Below the pieces are notes generated by a model. That model was not told where the DNA came from, searched no databases, and saw only the letters and a program-made list of their open reading frames with translations. Of a DNA stretch of 18,615 bases, positions 1-7,458 are shown piece after piece. The position numbers and the translations under genes are program-made. Numbering within the stretch: the stretch's first letter is position 1; every line of letters starts with the position of its first letter. The stretch is from Acetobacteraceae bacterium (GTDB lineage: Bacteria > Pseudomonadota > Alphaproteobacteria > Acetobacterales > Acetobacteraceae), in NCBI GenBank assembly GCA_947478535.1, contig CANJXD010000048.1, forward strand, positions 1 to 18,615, written 5' to 3'.

Positions 1-30
1 CATTCGCCTCATTTATTGGCATATCGCCCG

Positions 31-59
31 TTGATTGGGCGCAATCCCGCCTCTACGCT
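31..59 (+). promoter_or_regulatory. Possible sigma70-type promoter upstream of the ABC transporter genes
   Basis: A TTGATT hexamer (31-36) and a TACGCT hexamer (54-59) are separated by 17 bp in the relatively AT-rich start of the window, ahead of the ABC ATPase start at 176. A short dyad, CGCCC (25-29) and GGGCG (37-41), overlaps the -35-like box. Both matches to consensus are partial and the implied leader of more than 100 nt is long, so this is only a candidate. No convincing coding sequence lies between 1 and 175. Confidence 0.2.
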
Positions 60-175
60 GCGCCGCAACAGGGATCGGCCATGGCCCGCGTCTTGCGTGG
101 CGCGGCATGGGTGCCGCACACAGCGTGGTGCAGGCGCCGATGGAATCAGGCCTCAGGGCCATGCTGGGGGAATCG

Positions 176-985
176 ATGGAGCGACCGTTCGTCGAGATTA
201 GTGATGTCGCCATGCGCTACGGCGGCGTCGAGGGCACCTTGGCCCTGCAAGGCGCCACGCTCTCGGTTGCGAAGGGGGAATTCATCGCGGTCGTCGGCCC
301 CTCCGGCTGCGGCAAGTCGACGCTGATGCGCCTGGTCACGGGGCTGTGGCCGGCCACCGCCGGCACCGTCGTCGTCGCCGGGACCGAGGTGGTCGACCCA
401 CTCTCGATCGCCGGCATGGCCTTCCAGAACCCCACCCTGCTGCCGTGGCGCAACATCATCGACAACGTGATGCTGCCGCTGGAGGTGGTGGAGCCCCATC
501 GCCGCCTGCTGCGGAAGCAGCGCGCGATGTATGAGGCGAAGGCGCAGGACCTGTTGAAGCTCGTCGGGCTCGGCGGCTTCGACAAGAAATTCCCCCACCA
601 GCTTTCCGGCGGCATGCAGCAGCGCGCCAGCCTCTGCCGGGCGCTGATCCATGAACCCGCGCTGCTGATGCTGGATGAGCCCTTCGCCGCGCTCGACATC
701 TTCACGCGGGAGGATCTTTGGTCCGTGATGCAGGATGTCTGGATGGAGCGCCGCCCCACCGTCATCCTCGTCACGCATGACCTGCGCGAAGCTGCCTTCC
801 TGGCGGACCGCGTGCTGGTGATGTCGTCCCGCCCGGGCCGGATCATCGCGGAACGGGTGGTGGATCTGCCGCGCCCACGGACGCTGGAGACCACCTACAA
901 GCCGGAATTCGTCTCCCTCGTGCATGACCTCCGGGAACACATCAGCGCCGCCCGCAAGGGCGAGGAGGTCGTCAGTGGCCACTGA
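176..985 (+). CDS. NitT/TauT-family ABC transporter ATP-binding protein
   Basis: This is the cytoplasmic ATPase that powers a nitrate/sulfonate/taurine-type importer. From the ATG at 176 the protein has 269 residues, normal for SsuB/TauB-like subunits. All nucleotide-binding motifs are visible: Walker A GPSGCGKST (41-49), Q-loop Gln84, signature LSGGMQQR (143-150), Walker B LLMLDE (163-168) and switch His201. The start at 176 is chosen because GGGGGAA precedes it at short spacing and family homology begins about there. In-frame ATGs at 35, 140 and 161 would add a proline/arginine-rich tail unlike the family. The 3' end overlaps the permease start by 11 nt, so the two are co-transcribed and probably translationally coupled. 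The cargo cannot be read from an ATPase; taurine, sulfonate, nitrate, pyrimidine-precursor and aromatic substrates all occur in this family. The periplasmic binding protein is not in the window. Confidence 0.93.
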   Translation: MERPFVEISDVAMRYGGVEGTLALQGATLSVAKGEFIAVVGPSGCGKSTLMRLVTGLWPATAGTVVVAGTEVVDPLSIAGMAFQNPTLLPWRNIIDNVMLPLEVVEPHRRLLRKQRAMYEAKAQDLLKLVGLGGFDKKFPHQLSGGMQQRASLCRALIHEPALLMLDEPFAALDIFTREDLWSVMQDVWMERRPTVILVTHDLREAAFLADRVLVMSSRPGRIIAERVVDLPRPRTLETTYKPEFVSLVHDLREHISAARKGEEVVSGH

Positions 986-1847
986 GAAGAAGCCCATCGG
1001 CGATGGTTCCATGTCGCCCGAGGCGCTGCGCCGCCTGCAGGCGCTGACCGCCGCCGCGCGTCGCCGCCGGCGCCTGCAGGCCTGGCTGCCCTGGCTCGTC
1101 ATCATCGGCATGTTCGCCTTCTGGGAAGCCGGCGTGAAGGCGTTCAACGTGCAGCAATTCGTACTGCCGGCGCCGACGGACATCGCCGCCAGCATGGTGA
1201 AGTGGTGGCTGCCGCTGCTCGACAATTCCTGGCAGACGCTGATGACCACGCTGATCGGCTTCGGCCTCGCCGTGGTCTTCGGCCTGCTGCTCGGCATCGC
1301 CATCGGCAGCTCGACCTTGCTCTATCACGGGTTGTATCCGCTGCTGATCGGCTTCAACTCGGTGCCGAAGGTGGCCGTGGTGCCGATCCTGGTGATCTGG
1401 TTCGGGATCGGCACGGTGCCGGCGGTGATCACCGCCTTCATGATCAGCTTCTTCCCCATCGTCGTGAACGTCGCCACCGGCATCGCGACGGTGGAGCCTG
1501 AATTGCGCGATGTGCTGCGCGCGCTGGGTGCCAAGCCTTCCGACATCATCCGCAAGGTCGGCCTGCCGCGGGCGATGCCCTATTTCTTCGCCTCGCTGAA
1601 GATCGCCATCACGGTGGCCTTTGTCGGCTCCATCATCGCGGAGACCGTCGCGGCGAACAAAGGCATCGGCCACCTGATGATCCTTGCCTCCTCCCGCTTC
1701 GACGTGCCGCTCGTCTTCGCGGGGCTGATGGTGACGGCGGTGATGGGGGTTGCGATGTATGTCGCGGCCGTCGCCATCGAGAACCGCACCACCGGCTGGG
1801 CGATGCGCGGCCAGACCGACCAGCAGACTTCCCTCGCGGGGGTGTAG
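975..1847 (+). CDS. NitT/TauT-family ABC transporter permease
   Basis: This is the inner-membrane permease partner of the preceding ATPase, 290 residues if translation starts at the GTG at 975. That start has GAGGAGG at 962-968, six bases upstream, and overlaps the ATPase gene by 11 nt. The ATG at 924 is in frame but lies deep inside the ATPase gene and lacks such a site. After an Arg-rich cytoplasmic N-terminus come about six hydrophobic segments, beginning with the stretch around WLPWLVIIGMFAFWE. The EAA-loop motif that docks on the ATPase is visible as LRALGAKPSDIIRKVGLPRA, followed by the conserved IIAETVAANKGIGHL region of TauC/SsuC proteins. A perfect hairpin 10 nt after the stop ends the operon. 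Membership of the BPD_transp_1 family is secure; the substrate is not determined. Confidence 0.92.
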   Translation: MATEKKPIGDGSMSPEALRRLQALTAAARRRRRLQAWLPWLVIIGMFAFWEAGVKAFNVQQFVLPAPTDIAASMVKWWLPLLDNSWQTLMTTLIGFGLAVVFGLLLGIAIGSSTLLYHGLYPLLIGFNSVPKVAVVPILVIWFGIGTVPAVITAFMISFFPIVVNVATGIATVEPELRDVLRALGAKPSDIIRKVGLPRAMPYFFASLKIAITVAFVGSIIAETVAANKGIGHLMILASSRFDVPLVFAGLMVTAVMGVAMYVAAVAIENRTTGWAMRGQTDQQTSLAGV

Positions 1848-1857
1848 GAAGCCCGCA

Positions 1858-1886
1858 AACGGCTGGGCGAGACCCGCCCAGCCGTT
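1858..1886 (+). terminator. Perfect 12-bp hairpin, probable terminator after the ABC genes
   Basis: AACGGCTGGGCG (1858-1869) pairs perfectly with CGCCCAGCCGTT (1875-1886) around a 5-nt loop. It starts 10 nt after the permease stop and before the next gene. There is no T-tract on the + strand after it, so it may work as a strong RNA 3' end or stabilising hairpin rather than a textbook intrinsic terminator. Confidence 0.7.
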
Positions 1887-1940
1887 GCACACTGGGGAAA
1901 GGGTGTGCCGGAGTCGCGCGCCCGCCAGGGACCCCACCGC

Positions 1941-3422
1941 ATGCGCAGCCTCCTCGCCGCCTGGCTTATCCTCTTCGCCGCCTTGCCCGCCCTCGCGCAG
2001 CCGCGGGCAGCCCCCTGCACCGCGCCGGAGGGCCTGCTGCGGGACCTGATCTGCGCCGATGGTCCGTTGCGCTCCGCCGATGCGCAGCTTCGCGCCGCCG
2101 AACGCGCGCTGTCCGCCGTCACCACCCGCCCCGCCACCCAGGCGCATCGCGCCACCGCCTGGCAGCGGCGGCTGGAGGCCGGCGATGGCACGGATCGCGG
2201 CGGCGCCGCCCGCCCCTTCACCCGCGATGAATTGCTCGACGAATACAAGGACCGCGTCGCCGCGGTGGAGGACCGGCTACGCCAGGCCCGCTCGATCCGC
2301 GCGCTCGAACAGCCGCGCTGCGCCGAGGGGCAGCGGAACTGCCCCTCCAACCCGGTCTTCGCCCGCCCGATGGGGCTGGAACGCAGTTGCATCGGCAATG
2401 CCCTGCGGAATTGTCGCGTCACCGCCGCCGGGATGGTGGTCAGCGAGGAACGCGGCAGCCGCGTGCTGTTCCAGATCCAGTACGGCTTTACCGAAACCGA
2501 TGGCCTGCGCGCCGGCATCGTCCTCATGTCCGAGACGCGCGGCGGCTGGCGGCTGCTCGGCTGGTCCTTCGAGGGCGTGACCTTCGAGGCCCCGCGCCTG
2601 GTGGAAGGAGATGGCGAGGGCCTGCTGCTGCATGTGCAGGGCCGGTCCGGCGGCTCGGGCTCGGCGAATGCGGACCTGCTGTACCGGCTGCGGCCGGAGG
2701 GCTGGATCGAGATCGAGACCGAAAGCTGGTGGGATATCCTGCCCAGCCGCCTGCCGCCCGGCCTCGATGTCTGGCAGGGCGTGACCTATGATTTCGAACA
2801 GATGGCCGCGCCGACGCCGCTGTGGCGCGAAGCGGATGCGAATTGCTGCCCGACGGGTGGACGCGCGCGGCTTGGCTTCCGGATGGAAGGGCGCTCCCTC
2901 GCGCTGACGGAGGTCTCGCTGGATGCCCTGGCGCGCAGCCTGATGCCCCGCCCCGATGCCTGCCCGGCCGAACGGGCGACCTATCGCCTGGCGGCCGATG
3001 CGGATTGGACTGCGGAGTTGCGGCGCGAAGGCCCCCCACCCAGCGCCGCCTCCGACCTGCTGCTGAAGCTGATTTCCGCGGCCAGCGGGCAGGATTACTG
3101 GTTCACCTTCGCCGCCGCCCAGGGCTATGGCGGCCTGTCGATCCTGCCTATCGCGCCGCCCGGGCCGGATTTGGCGGCGGAGGGCGTGACGCTGCTCGAC
3201 ATGGATGCCCCCGTGGGCGATGCGCTGGGCTTCCACGCGGTGATGGAGGACCTGTCGATCCCGGCCGACCCGCCGAGCGGTGGCCAGCCCGCGCCGCGCC
3301 ACCTGTTCTTCCCGGGCCTCGGGCGGGCGCTGTACTACGGCGGCCTGCCCCAGCAGGCGACAAGCGGGGTGTCCCGCGATGTCATGCCGCCTGGGTTCTG
3401 GACCCTGTCCGACTGCCGCTGA
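1941..3422 (+). CDS. Exported cysteine-rich protein with LprI-like N-terminus, function unknown
   Basis: From the ATG at 1941 this encodes 493 residues, beginning with a clear Sec signal peptide (MRSLLAAWLILFAALPALAQ). AGGGA lies about nine bases upstream; an in-frame ATG at 1905 would put a charged extension before the signal and is less likely. The mature N-terminus (residues about 26-115) has two early cysteines (26 and 38) and an ICAD...LR..DAQL..AERAL pattern that resembles the LprI/DUF1311 family of small envelope proteins. The rest, including paired CxxxxxxC-like segments and an NCCPTGG motif, matches no family I recognise. Eleven or more cysteines suggest disulfides in the periplasm. 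Hydrophilic character with no internal membrane span argues for a soluble envelope protein. It stands alone between two hairpins, so its neighbours give no functional clue. Confidence 0.75.
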   Translation: MRSLLAAWLILFAALPALAQPRAAPCTAPEGLLRDLICADGPLRSADAQLRAAERALSAVTTRPATQAHRATAWQRRLEAGDGTDRGGAARPFTRDELLDEYKDRVAAVEDRLRQARSIRALEQPRCAEGQRNCPSNPVFARPMGLERSCIGNALRNCRVTAAGMVVSEERGSRVLFQIQYGFTETDGLRAGIVLMSETRGGWRLLGWSFEGVTFEAPRLVEGDGEGLLLHVQGRSGGSGSANADLLYRLRPEGWIEIETESWWDILPSRLPPGLDVWQGVTYDFEQMAAPTPLWREADANCCPTGGRARLGFRMEGRSLALTEVSLDALARSLMPRPDACPAERATYRLAADADWTAELRREGPPPSAASDLLLKLISAASGQDYWFTFAAAQGYGGLSILPIAPPGPDLAAEGVTLLDMDAPVGDALGFHAVMEDLSIPADPPSGGQPAPRHLFFPGLGRALYYGGLPQQATSGVSRDVMPPGFWTLSDCR

Positions 3423-3434
3423 AACCGCGGCCGC

Positions 3435-3457
3435 GCCGAGGGGGAAGCCCCCTCGGC
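3435..3457. terminator. Bidirectional terminator between convergent genes
   Basis: GCCGAGGGGG (3435-3444) pairs perfectly with CCCCCTCGGC (3448-3457) around a 3-nt loop. It lies 12 nt after the stop of the + strand gene and 14 nt beyond the stop of the - strand gene, so it can serve both. No T-tract is present on either side. Confidence 0.7.
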
Positions 3458-3471
3458 ACGGCCGTCCGGTC

Positions 3472-4635
3472 CTACTTCTCCGCCGTCCGCATCCCCGCGC
3501 CGCCGGCGGGCAGCGGGATATCCGGCCCGCCCGCGCTCAGCGCGCCATCGGCGGCGACGCGGAAGACGTTGATGTTCCGCTGCACCATGTTCTGCGCCAG
3601 CAGGGTACGGCTGTCGCTGCTGAAGGCGAGGCCCTGGGACCAGGCGCCGATCGGGGCCTGCCCGGCCGGGACCAGTTGCATGTTCTCCACCCGATAGGTC
3701 CGGGCGAGGCCGCGCTCATTGTAGAAGGGCGAATTGGCGGGCTTGTTCGACCCATTCACCACCGTGATGGCGACGAGGCGCCCATCCGGACTGACCGTCA
3801 GCCCCTCCGGCGTCTGGCCCACGGTGATGGTGTGCACCACGCGCCAGGTCTCCGGCGCACCGCGCAGGCTGATGAGGGAAATCGTGTCCTCATCCCCACC
3901 GCCACGGCCGATATTCGCCACCGCCGCCCAGGTGCCGTCGGGTGCGATGCCGAGGCCATAGGGGCGGAGACCGGCGGAGATGGTGCGGTTCGTGCGCGTC
4001 ACCGTCTCTCCGTCAATCGCCAGGACGTGGACGAAGAAATCGCCATCCCGCGTCACCAGCGCGTGCCGGCCATCGGGGGTGATGGAGACGGCCGAGACGC
4101 CGGAATTCGCTGCCGCGATCTCCACCGTGCCGATGGGCGTGAGGCGGTTGTCGCGGATGCGGAAGACGCTGACCGTGCCGGCCTCACGGTTCGCCACCAG
4201 CGCCAGCGTGCCGGCGCGGTTGATCCCGATGCCGGCCGGGCCGCGCCCGGTTTCCAGCGTCTGCACCACGGCGGGCGGTGTCGCGCGCAGGTCAATGACG
4301 GACATGACGTTGTGCGGGATGCTGCGCGCCGGATTGGCCGGGTCGATCCGCATATTGGCGGTGACCAGCACCAGGCGTTCATCCGGCGTCAGCGCGATGG
4401 AAGAAGGCGGGCCGACGACGGAGCCAGGGGCTTCCACCTGGGCCACCGCGCGGGGCGGGCTGGTGGAAAGGTCGAAGACCGAAACGCTGTCCGGCGGCGG
4501 GTTCTGCACCACGGTCGAGACGCCGTTGACCAGCACCGCCTTGGCATCATTGGCCGAGGCGACAAGCTGTGCCGAGGCGGGGGCGGCCATCGCCAGCGCC
4601 GTCAGCGCGGCACCCGACAGCAGGGTTCGCTTCAT
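3472..4635 (-). CDS. Exported YncE/lactonase-like seven-bladed beta-propeller protein
   Basis: The protein has 387 residues and begins with a signal peptide (MKRTLLSGAALTALAMAAPASAQ), so it is probably periplasmic. The start at 4635 has GGAGGA eight to thirteen bases upstream; longer in-frame starts would place about 60 unlike residues before the signal. The mature protein is made of repeats of the type (hydrophobic)-TPDGR-x-(A/L)LV-(A/T)N-x-(D/E)-x-(T/S)VSVF/I, for example LTPDERLVLVTAN, INRAGTLALVANREAGTVSVF and ITPDGRHALVTRDGDFF. This is the 40-residue propeller pattern shared by YncE-like proteins and the bacterial 6-phosphogluconolactonase/carboxymuconate cyclase family. It is transcribed divergently from dgoK. 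An aldonolactonase role would suit that position but is only inferred; a structural or ligand-binding propeller is equally possible. I cannot identify catalytic residues. Confidence 0.8.
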   Translation of the reverse strand: MKRTLLSGAALTALAMAAPASAQLVASANDAKAVLVNGVSTVVQNPPPDSVSVFDLSTSPPRAVAQVEAPGSVVGPPSSIALTPDERLVLVTANMRIDPANPARSIPHNVMSVIDLRATPPAVVQTLETGRGPAGIGINRAGTLALVANREAGTVSVFRIRDNRLTPIGTVEIAAANSGVSAVSITPDGRHALVTRDGDFFVHVLAIDGETVTRTNRTISAGLRPYGLGIAPDGTWAAVANIGRGGGDEDTISLISLRGAPETWRVVHTITVGQTPEGLTVSPDGRLVAITVVNGSNKPANSPFYNERGLARTYRVENMQLVPAGQAPIGAWSQGLAFSSDSRTLLAQNMVQRNINVFRVAADGALSAGGPDIPLPAGGAGMRTAEK

Positions 4636-4703
4636 GGATCGTTCCTCCGCGGCGTCCGTTCCTGGCGCCGATCGGCCGATCCTCACGCGGCGAAGGCCTC
4701 GCG

Positions 4704-4744
4704 TGCAAGAGGTCTTGGTCTTGCAAGCCGTTGGCCTTGCAAGC
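4704..4744. promoter_or_regulatory. Repeated CTTGCAAG palindromes between divergent genes, candidate operator
   Basis: In the 157-bp gap between the propeller gene and dgoK, TTGGTCTTGCAAGC (4715-4728) and TTGGCCTTGCAAGC (4731-4744) form a 14-nt direct repeat with one mismatch and a 16-bp period. Each holds the 8-bp palindrome CTTGCAAG. Just upstream a looser dyad, CAAGA-GG-TCTTG (4706-4717), adds further half-sites. A 12-bp palindrome GATCGGCCGATC lies at 4670-4681. AATCCGGGG occurs twice, at 4761-4769 and 4779-4787, before the dgoK start. The position between divergent starts fits a regulator-binding region for dgoKA and/or the propeller gene. No regulator gene is in the window, so the protein that would bind is unknown. 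Confidence 0.4.
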
Positions 4745-4792
4745 AGGGCGCCGCCGGCGCAATCCGGGGGCGGGACGGAATCCGGGGACGGC

Positions 4793-5674
4793 ATGATCGG
4801 CGTCGATTGGGGCACCAGCAGCCTGCGGGCCTATCGCATCGCCAGCGATGGCACGGTGACAGGGCGGCTTGACCGGCCCGGCGGCATCCTGACGGTGGAG
4901 GCAGGCGGCTTTCCCGCCGCGCTGGAAGACGCCATCGGCCCCTGGATCGCTGGCGGCGAGACGCATGTGCTGCTCTGCGGCATGGTCGGCAGCCGCCAGG
5001 GCTGGGTGGAAGCCCCCTACCTTCCCTGCCCCGCCGGCCCCGCCGAAATCGCCGCCGCGACCATCGCCGCGCCCTTCGCCGGCGCGACGGTGCGGCTGGT
5101 GCCGGGGCTGACCAGCGTTGACGAATCCGGCGTGCCCGATGTGATGCGGGGCGAGGAGACGAAGCTGGTGGCACTCGCCGGGCGCATCGGCACGGCGCCG
5201 GCGCTGGTCTGCATGCCCGGCACGCACAGCAAATGGGCGCGGCTCGAAGCCGGGCGCATCACGGGCTTCACGACGCACATGACAGGCGAGGCCTTCGCAG
5301 CCCTGTCCCAGCACACCATCCTCGCCCGCACCGCGGAAGCCGGGCCCGACCAGCCCGCGGCGTTCGCCCGTGGCCTGGCGCGCGCGCGCCAACATGGCGG
5401 GCTGCTGCACCACCTGTTCGGCACCCGGGCCTTGCATCTGCTGGGCCAGCTCGAAGTCGCGGAGACCCGCAGCTACCTCTCCGGCCTGCTGATCGGCCAT
5501 GAGGTGGCCGCCAGCACAATAGGGGCCGCCGAGGTGCATCTGATCGGCGCCGCCGGCCTCACGGCGCTTTACGCCACCGCGCTGCGCGCGGCCGGAATCG
5601 CGCCGCTGGACCATGACCCGGACCTGGTGGCGGCCGGGCTGCACCATATCGGCGGGAGCCTCGGATGGATCTGA
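4793..5674 (+). CDS. dgoK: 2-dehydro-3-deoxygalactonokinase
   Basis: This kinase phosphorylates 2-keto-3-deoxygalactonate to the 6-phosphate, the second-last step of the De Ley-Doudoroff pathway for D-galactonate (and D-galactose oxidised to it). The 293-residue protein matches the DgoK family along its length: N-terminal nucleotide-binding strand with VDWGTSSLRAY (4-14), LLCGMVGSRQGW (60-71), DVMRGEET (116-123) and MPGTHSKWA (141-149). The start at 4793 is the first that gives the family N-terminus, with GGGGA five bases before it. The 3' end overlaps dgoA by 10 nt, the common arrangement of this pair. A bacterial gene next to a KDPG-type aldolase strongly favours the galactonate kinase over other sugar kinases. 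Galactonate dehydratase (dgoD) is not in the window. Confidence 0.93.
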   Translation: MIGVDWGTSSLRAYRIASDGTVTGRLDRPGGILTVEAGGFPAALEDAIGPWIAGGETHVLLCGMVGSRQGWVEAPYLPCPAGPAEIAAATIAAPFAGATVRLVPGLTSVDESGVPDVMRGEETKLVALAGRIGTAPALVCMPGTHSKWARLEAGRITGFTTHMTGEAFAALSQHTILARTAEAGPDQPAAFARGLARARQHGGLLHHLFGTRALHLLGQLEVAETRSYLSGLLIGHEVAASTIGAAEVHLIGAAGLTALYATALRAAGIAPLDHDPDLVAAGLHHIGGSLGWI

Positions 5675-6273
5675 AAGCCTGGCTCGCGCGGAGCCCCCTC
5701 GTCGCCATCCTGCGCGGCGTGAAGCCTGGGGAGGTGGAGGCCATCGGCGATGCGCTGATGGCGGCGGATATTCCCGTGATGGAAGTGCCGCTGAACTCGC
5801 CCGACCCGCTGGACAGCATCCGCCGCCTCGCGCATCGCTTCGGGGATCGCGCCCTGGTCGGTGCCGGCACGGTGACGGACCCCGCGGATTGCGCGCGGAT
5901 CGCGGCGGTGGGCGGCAGGCTCATCGTCACGCCGCATGCGGACCCGGCCGTGGTGCGCGCGGCGAAGGCGGCGGGGATGCTCTGCGTGCCCGGCTTCTTC
6001 ACCCCCGGCGAGGCCTTCGCCCTGCTCGCCGCCGGTGCCGATGGCCTCAAGCTGTTCCCGGCGGAGGGTTCCTCTCCGGCCATGCTGAAGGCGATGCTCG
6101 CGGTGCTGCCGAAGGGCACGCCGGTGCTGCCCGTCGGCGGCATCGACGCCACGAACATCCCGGCCTGGCGCAAGGCCGGCGCGGCGGGCTTCGGACTCGG
6201 CAGCGCCCTTTACAAACCTGGCGACACGGCGCCCGAAGTCGCGGCCAAGGCGGCGTTGCTGCGCGGCGCCTGA
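5665..6273 (+). CDS. dgoA: 2-dehydro-3-deoxy-6-phosphogalactonate aldolase
   Basis: A class I aldolase of the KDPG/KHG family that splits 2-keto-3-deoxy-6-phosphogalactonate into pyruvate and glyceraldehyde 3-phosphate in the cytoplasm. The 202-residue length is typical. Visible active-site elements are AILRG with Arg17, EVPLNSPD with the proton-shuttling Glu40, VTPH with Thr89, and the Schiff-base lysine Lys129 in GLKLFPAE. The phosphate-binding GGI and FGLGSALYKPGD segments are at the C-terminus. The ATG at 5665 lies inside the end of dgoK and has GGGAG six bases upstream, so translation is probably coupled to dgoK. The LNSPDPLDSIRRL sequence after Glu40 and the pairing with dgoK favour the galactonate enzyme over the Entner-Doudoroff KDPG aldolase (Eda), though low activity on KDPG is possible. 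Confidence 0.92.
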   Translation: MDLKAWLARSPLVAILRGVKPGEVEAIGDALMAADIPVMEVPLNSPDPLDSIRRLAHRFGDRALVGAGTVTDPADCARIAAVGGRLIVTPHADPAVVRAAKAAGMLCVPGFFTPGEAFALLAAGADGLKLFPAEGSSPAMLKAMLAVLPKGTPVLPVGGIDATNIPAWRKAGAAGFGLGSALYKPGDTAPEVAAKAALLRGA

Positions 6274-6368
6274 GACCCTCCGCTTGCCCTCGGCCACGCT
6301 GACGGGCATCAATGGCCGCAGCAGCGCGGTCCAGGCGCTGAAAAAATCAAACAGGGGGGTCTCATCCC

Positions 6369-7412
6369 ATGCTGATCCGTCGTCGCCATCTGGTGGCCCT
6401 CGGTGCCGGGGCGCTTGCCGCGCCGGCCTTGGTGCGTCCGGCCTCCGCGCAGGAAATCACGCTGCGCCTGCACCACTTCCTGCCGGCGGTGTCCAATGTG
6501 CATCGCCACTTCCTGATGCCCTGGGCGCAGAAGATCCAGGCCGAAAGCCAGGGGCGCCTGCGCATCCAGATCTTCCCCTCCATGCAGCTTGGCGGCGCCC
6601 CGCCGCAGTTGTTCGACCAGGCCCGTGACGGCGTGGTGGACATGGTGTGGACGCTGCCCGGCAACACGCCCGGCCGCTTCCCGAGGATCGAGGTGTTCGA
6701 GCTTCCCTTCGTCGTCGACCAGAGGGCCGCGCCGAACGCCAAGGCGACCTGGGAATTCTACGAAACCCATCTGCGCGACGAATTCCGCGAAGTGCATCCC
6801 ATCACCATCTGGACCCATGATGGCGGTACCATCCACGCCAACAAGGCGGTCAACCGGCTGGAGGATATGCGCGGCCTGAAGCTGCGTTTCCCGACGCGCC
6901 AGGCCGGAGAGGCGCTGCGCGCGCTCGGCGCCGCGCCGATCGGCATGCCGGTGCCGCAAGTGCCGGAAGCCTTGTCCCAGCGCGTCATCGACGGTGCCGT
7001 GGTGCCGTGGGAGGTCGTGCCCTCCATCCGCCTCGCGGAACTCGTGCGCTACCATACGGAAATCGTTGGTACGCCAACACTTTACGCGGCGTCTTTCATC
7101 ATCGCCATGAACAAGGCGAAGTATGAGGGCCTGCCCGCGGAACTGCGCACCGTGCTGGATGCGAATTCGGGCATGGCCGCTGCCATCATGGCCGCCAAGG
7201 TGTGGGACGAGCAGGGCCCGATCGTGCGCGAACAGGTCTCTCGCCGCCGGGAGAATCGCATCGTGCAGCTTTCCACGGCCGAGAAGGAACGCTGGATGAT
7301 CGCCTGCCGCCCCGTGGTCGATGCCTGGCTCGCGGCATCGCGTGAGCGGGGCTTCGATGGCGCCGGGCTGTTGGCGGATGCGCGCGGCCTGATCGCCAAG
7401 CACGGCGCCTGA
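6369..7412 (+). CDS. dctP: TRAP transporter substrate-binding protein (DctP family)
   Basis: This is the periplasmic solute receptor of a TRAP transporter. The 347-residue protein starts with a Tat-like signal (RRRHLVALGAGALAAPALVRPASAQ), then the DctP fold: LRLHHFLPAVSNVHRHFLMPWAQ, and the conserved DMRGLKLRFPTRQAG with Arg173 in the place of the arginine that usually binds the substrate carboxylate. The VPQVPEALSQRVIDGAVVPWE segment is also typical. The ATG at 6369 is preceded by AGGGGGG (6353-6359). It follows dgoA by 95 nt and is 46 nt ahead of dctQ. The substrate is likely an organic acid; galactonate/KDG-type sugar acids and protocatechuate-type aromatic acids are both supported by position, and the sequence does not decide between them. 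Confidence 0.93.
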   Translation: MLIRRRHLVALGAGALAAPALVRPASAQEITLRLHHFLPAVSNVHRHFLMPWAQKIQAESQGRLRIQIFPSMQLGGAPPQLFDQARDGVVDMVWTLPGNTPGRFPRIEVFELPFVVDQRAAPNAKATWEFYETHLRDEFREVHPITIWTHDGGTIHANKAVNRLEDMRGLKLRFPTRQAGEALRALGAAPIGMPVPQVPEALSQRVIDGAVVPWEVVPSIRLAELVRYHTEIVGTPTLYAASFIIAMNKAKYEGLPAELRTVLDANSGMAAAIMAAKVWDEQGPIVREQVSRRRENRIVQLSTAEKERWMIACRPVVDAWLAASRERGFDGAGLLADARGLIAKHGA

Positions 7413-7458
7413 CCAAACCCGGCTGGCCGGCGCACCAGACAGAGCAGGAGCGCCGGCG

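Noticed and set aside
3280..4872. Long + strand open frame across the propeller gene
   Set aside because: It is antisense to the propeller gene, whose signal peptide and repeated blades are clear.
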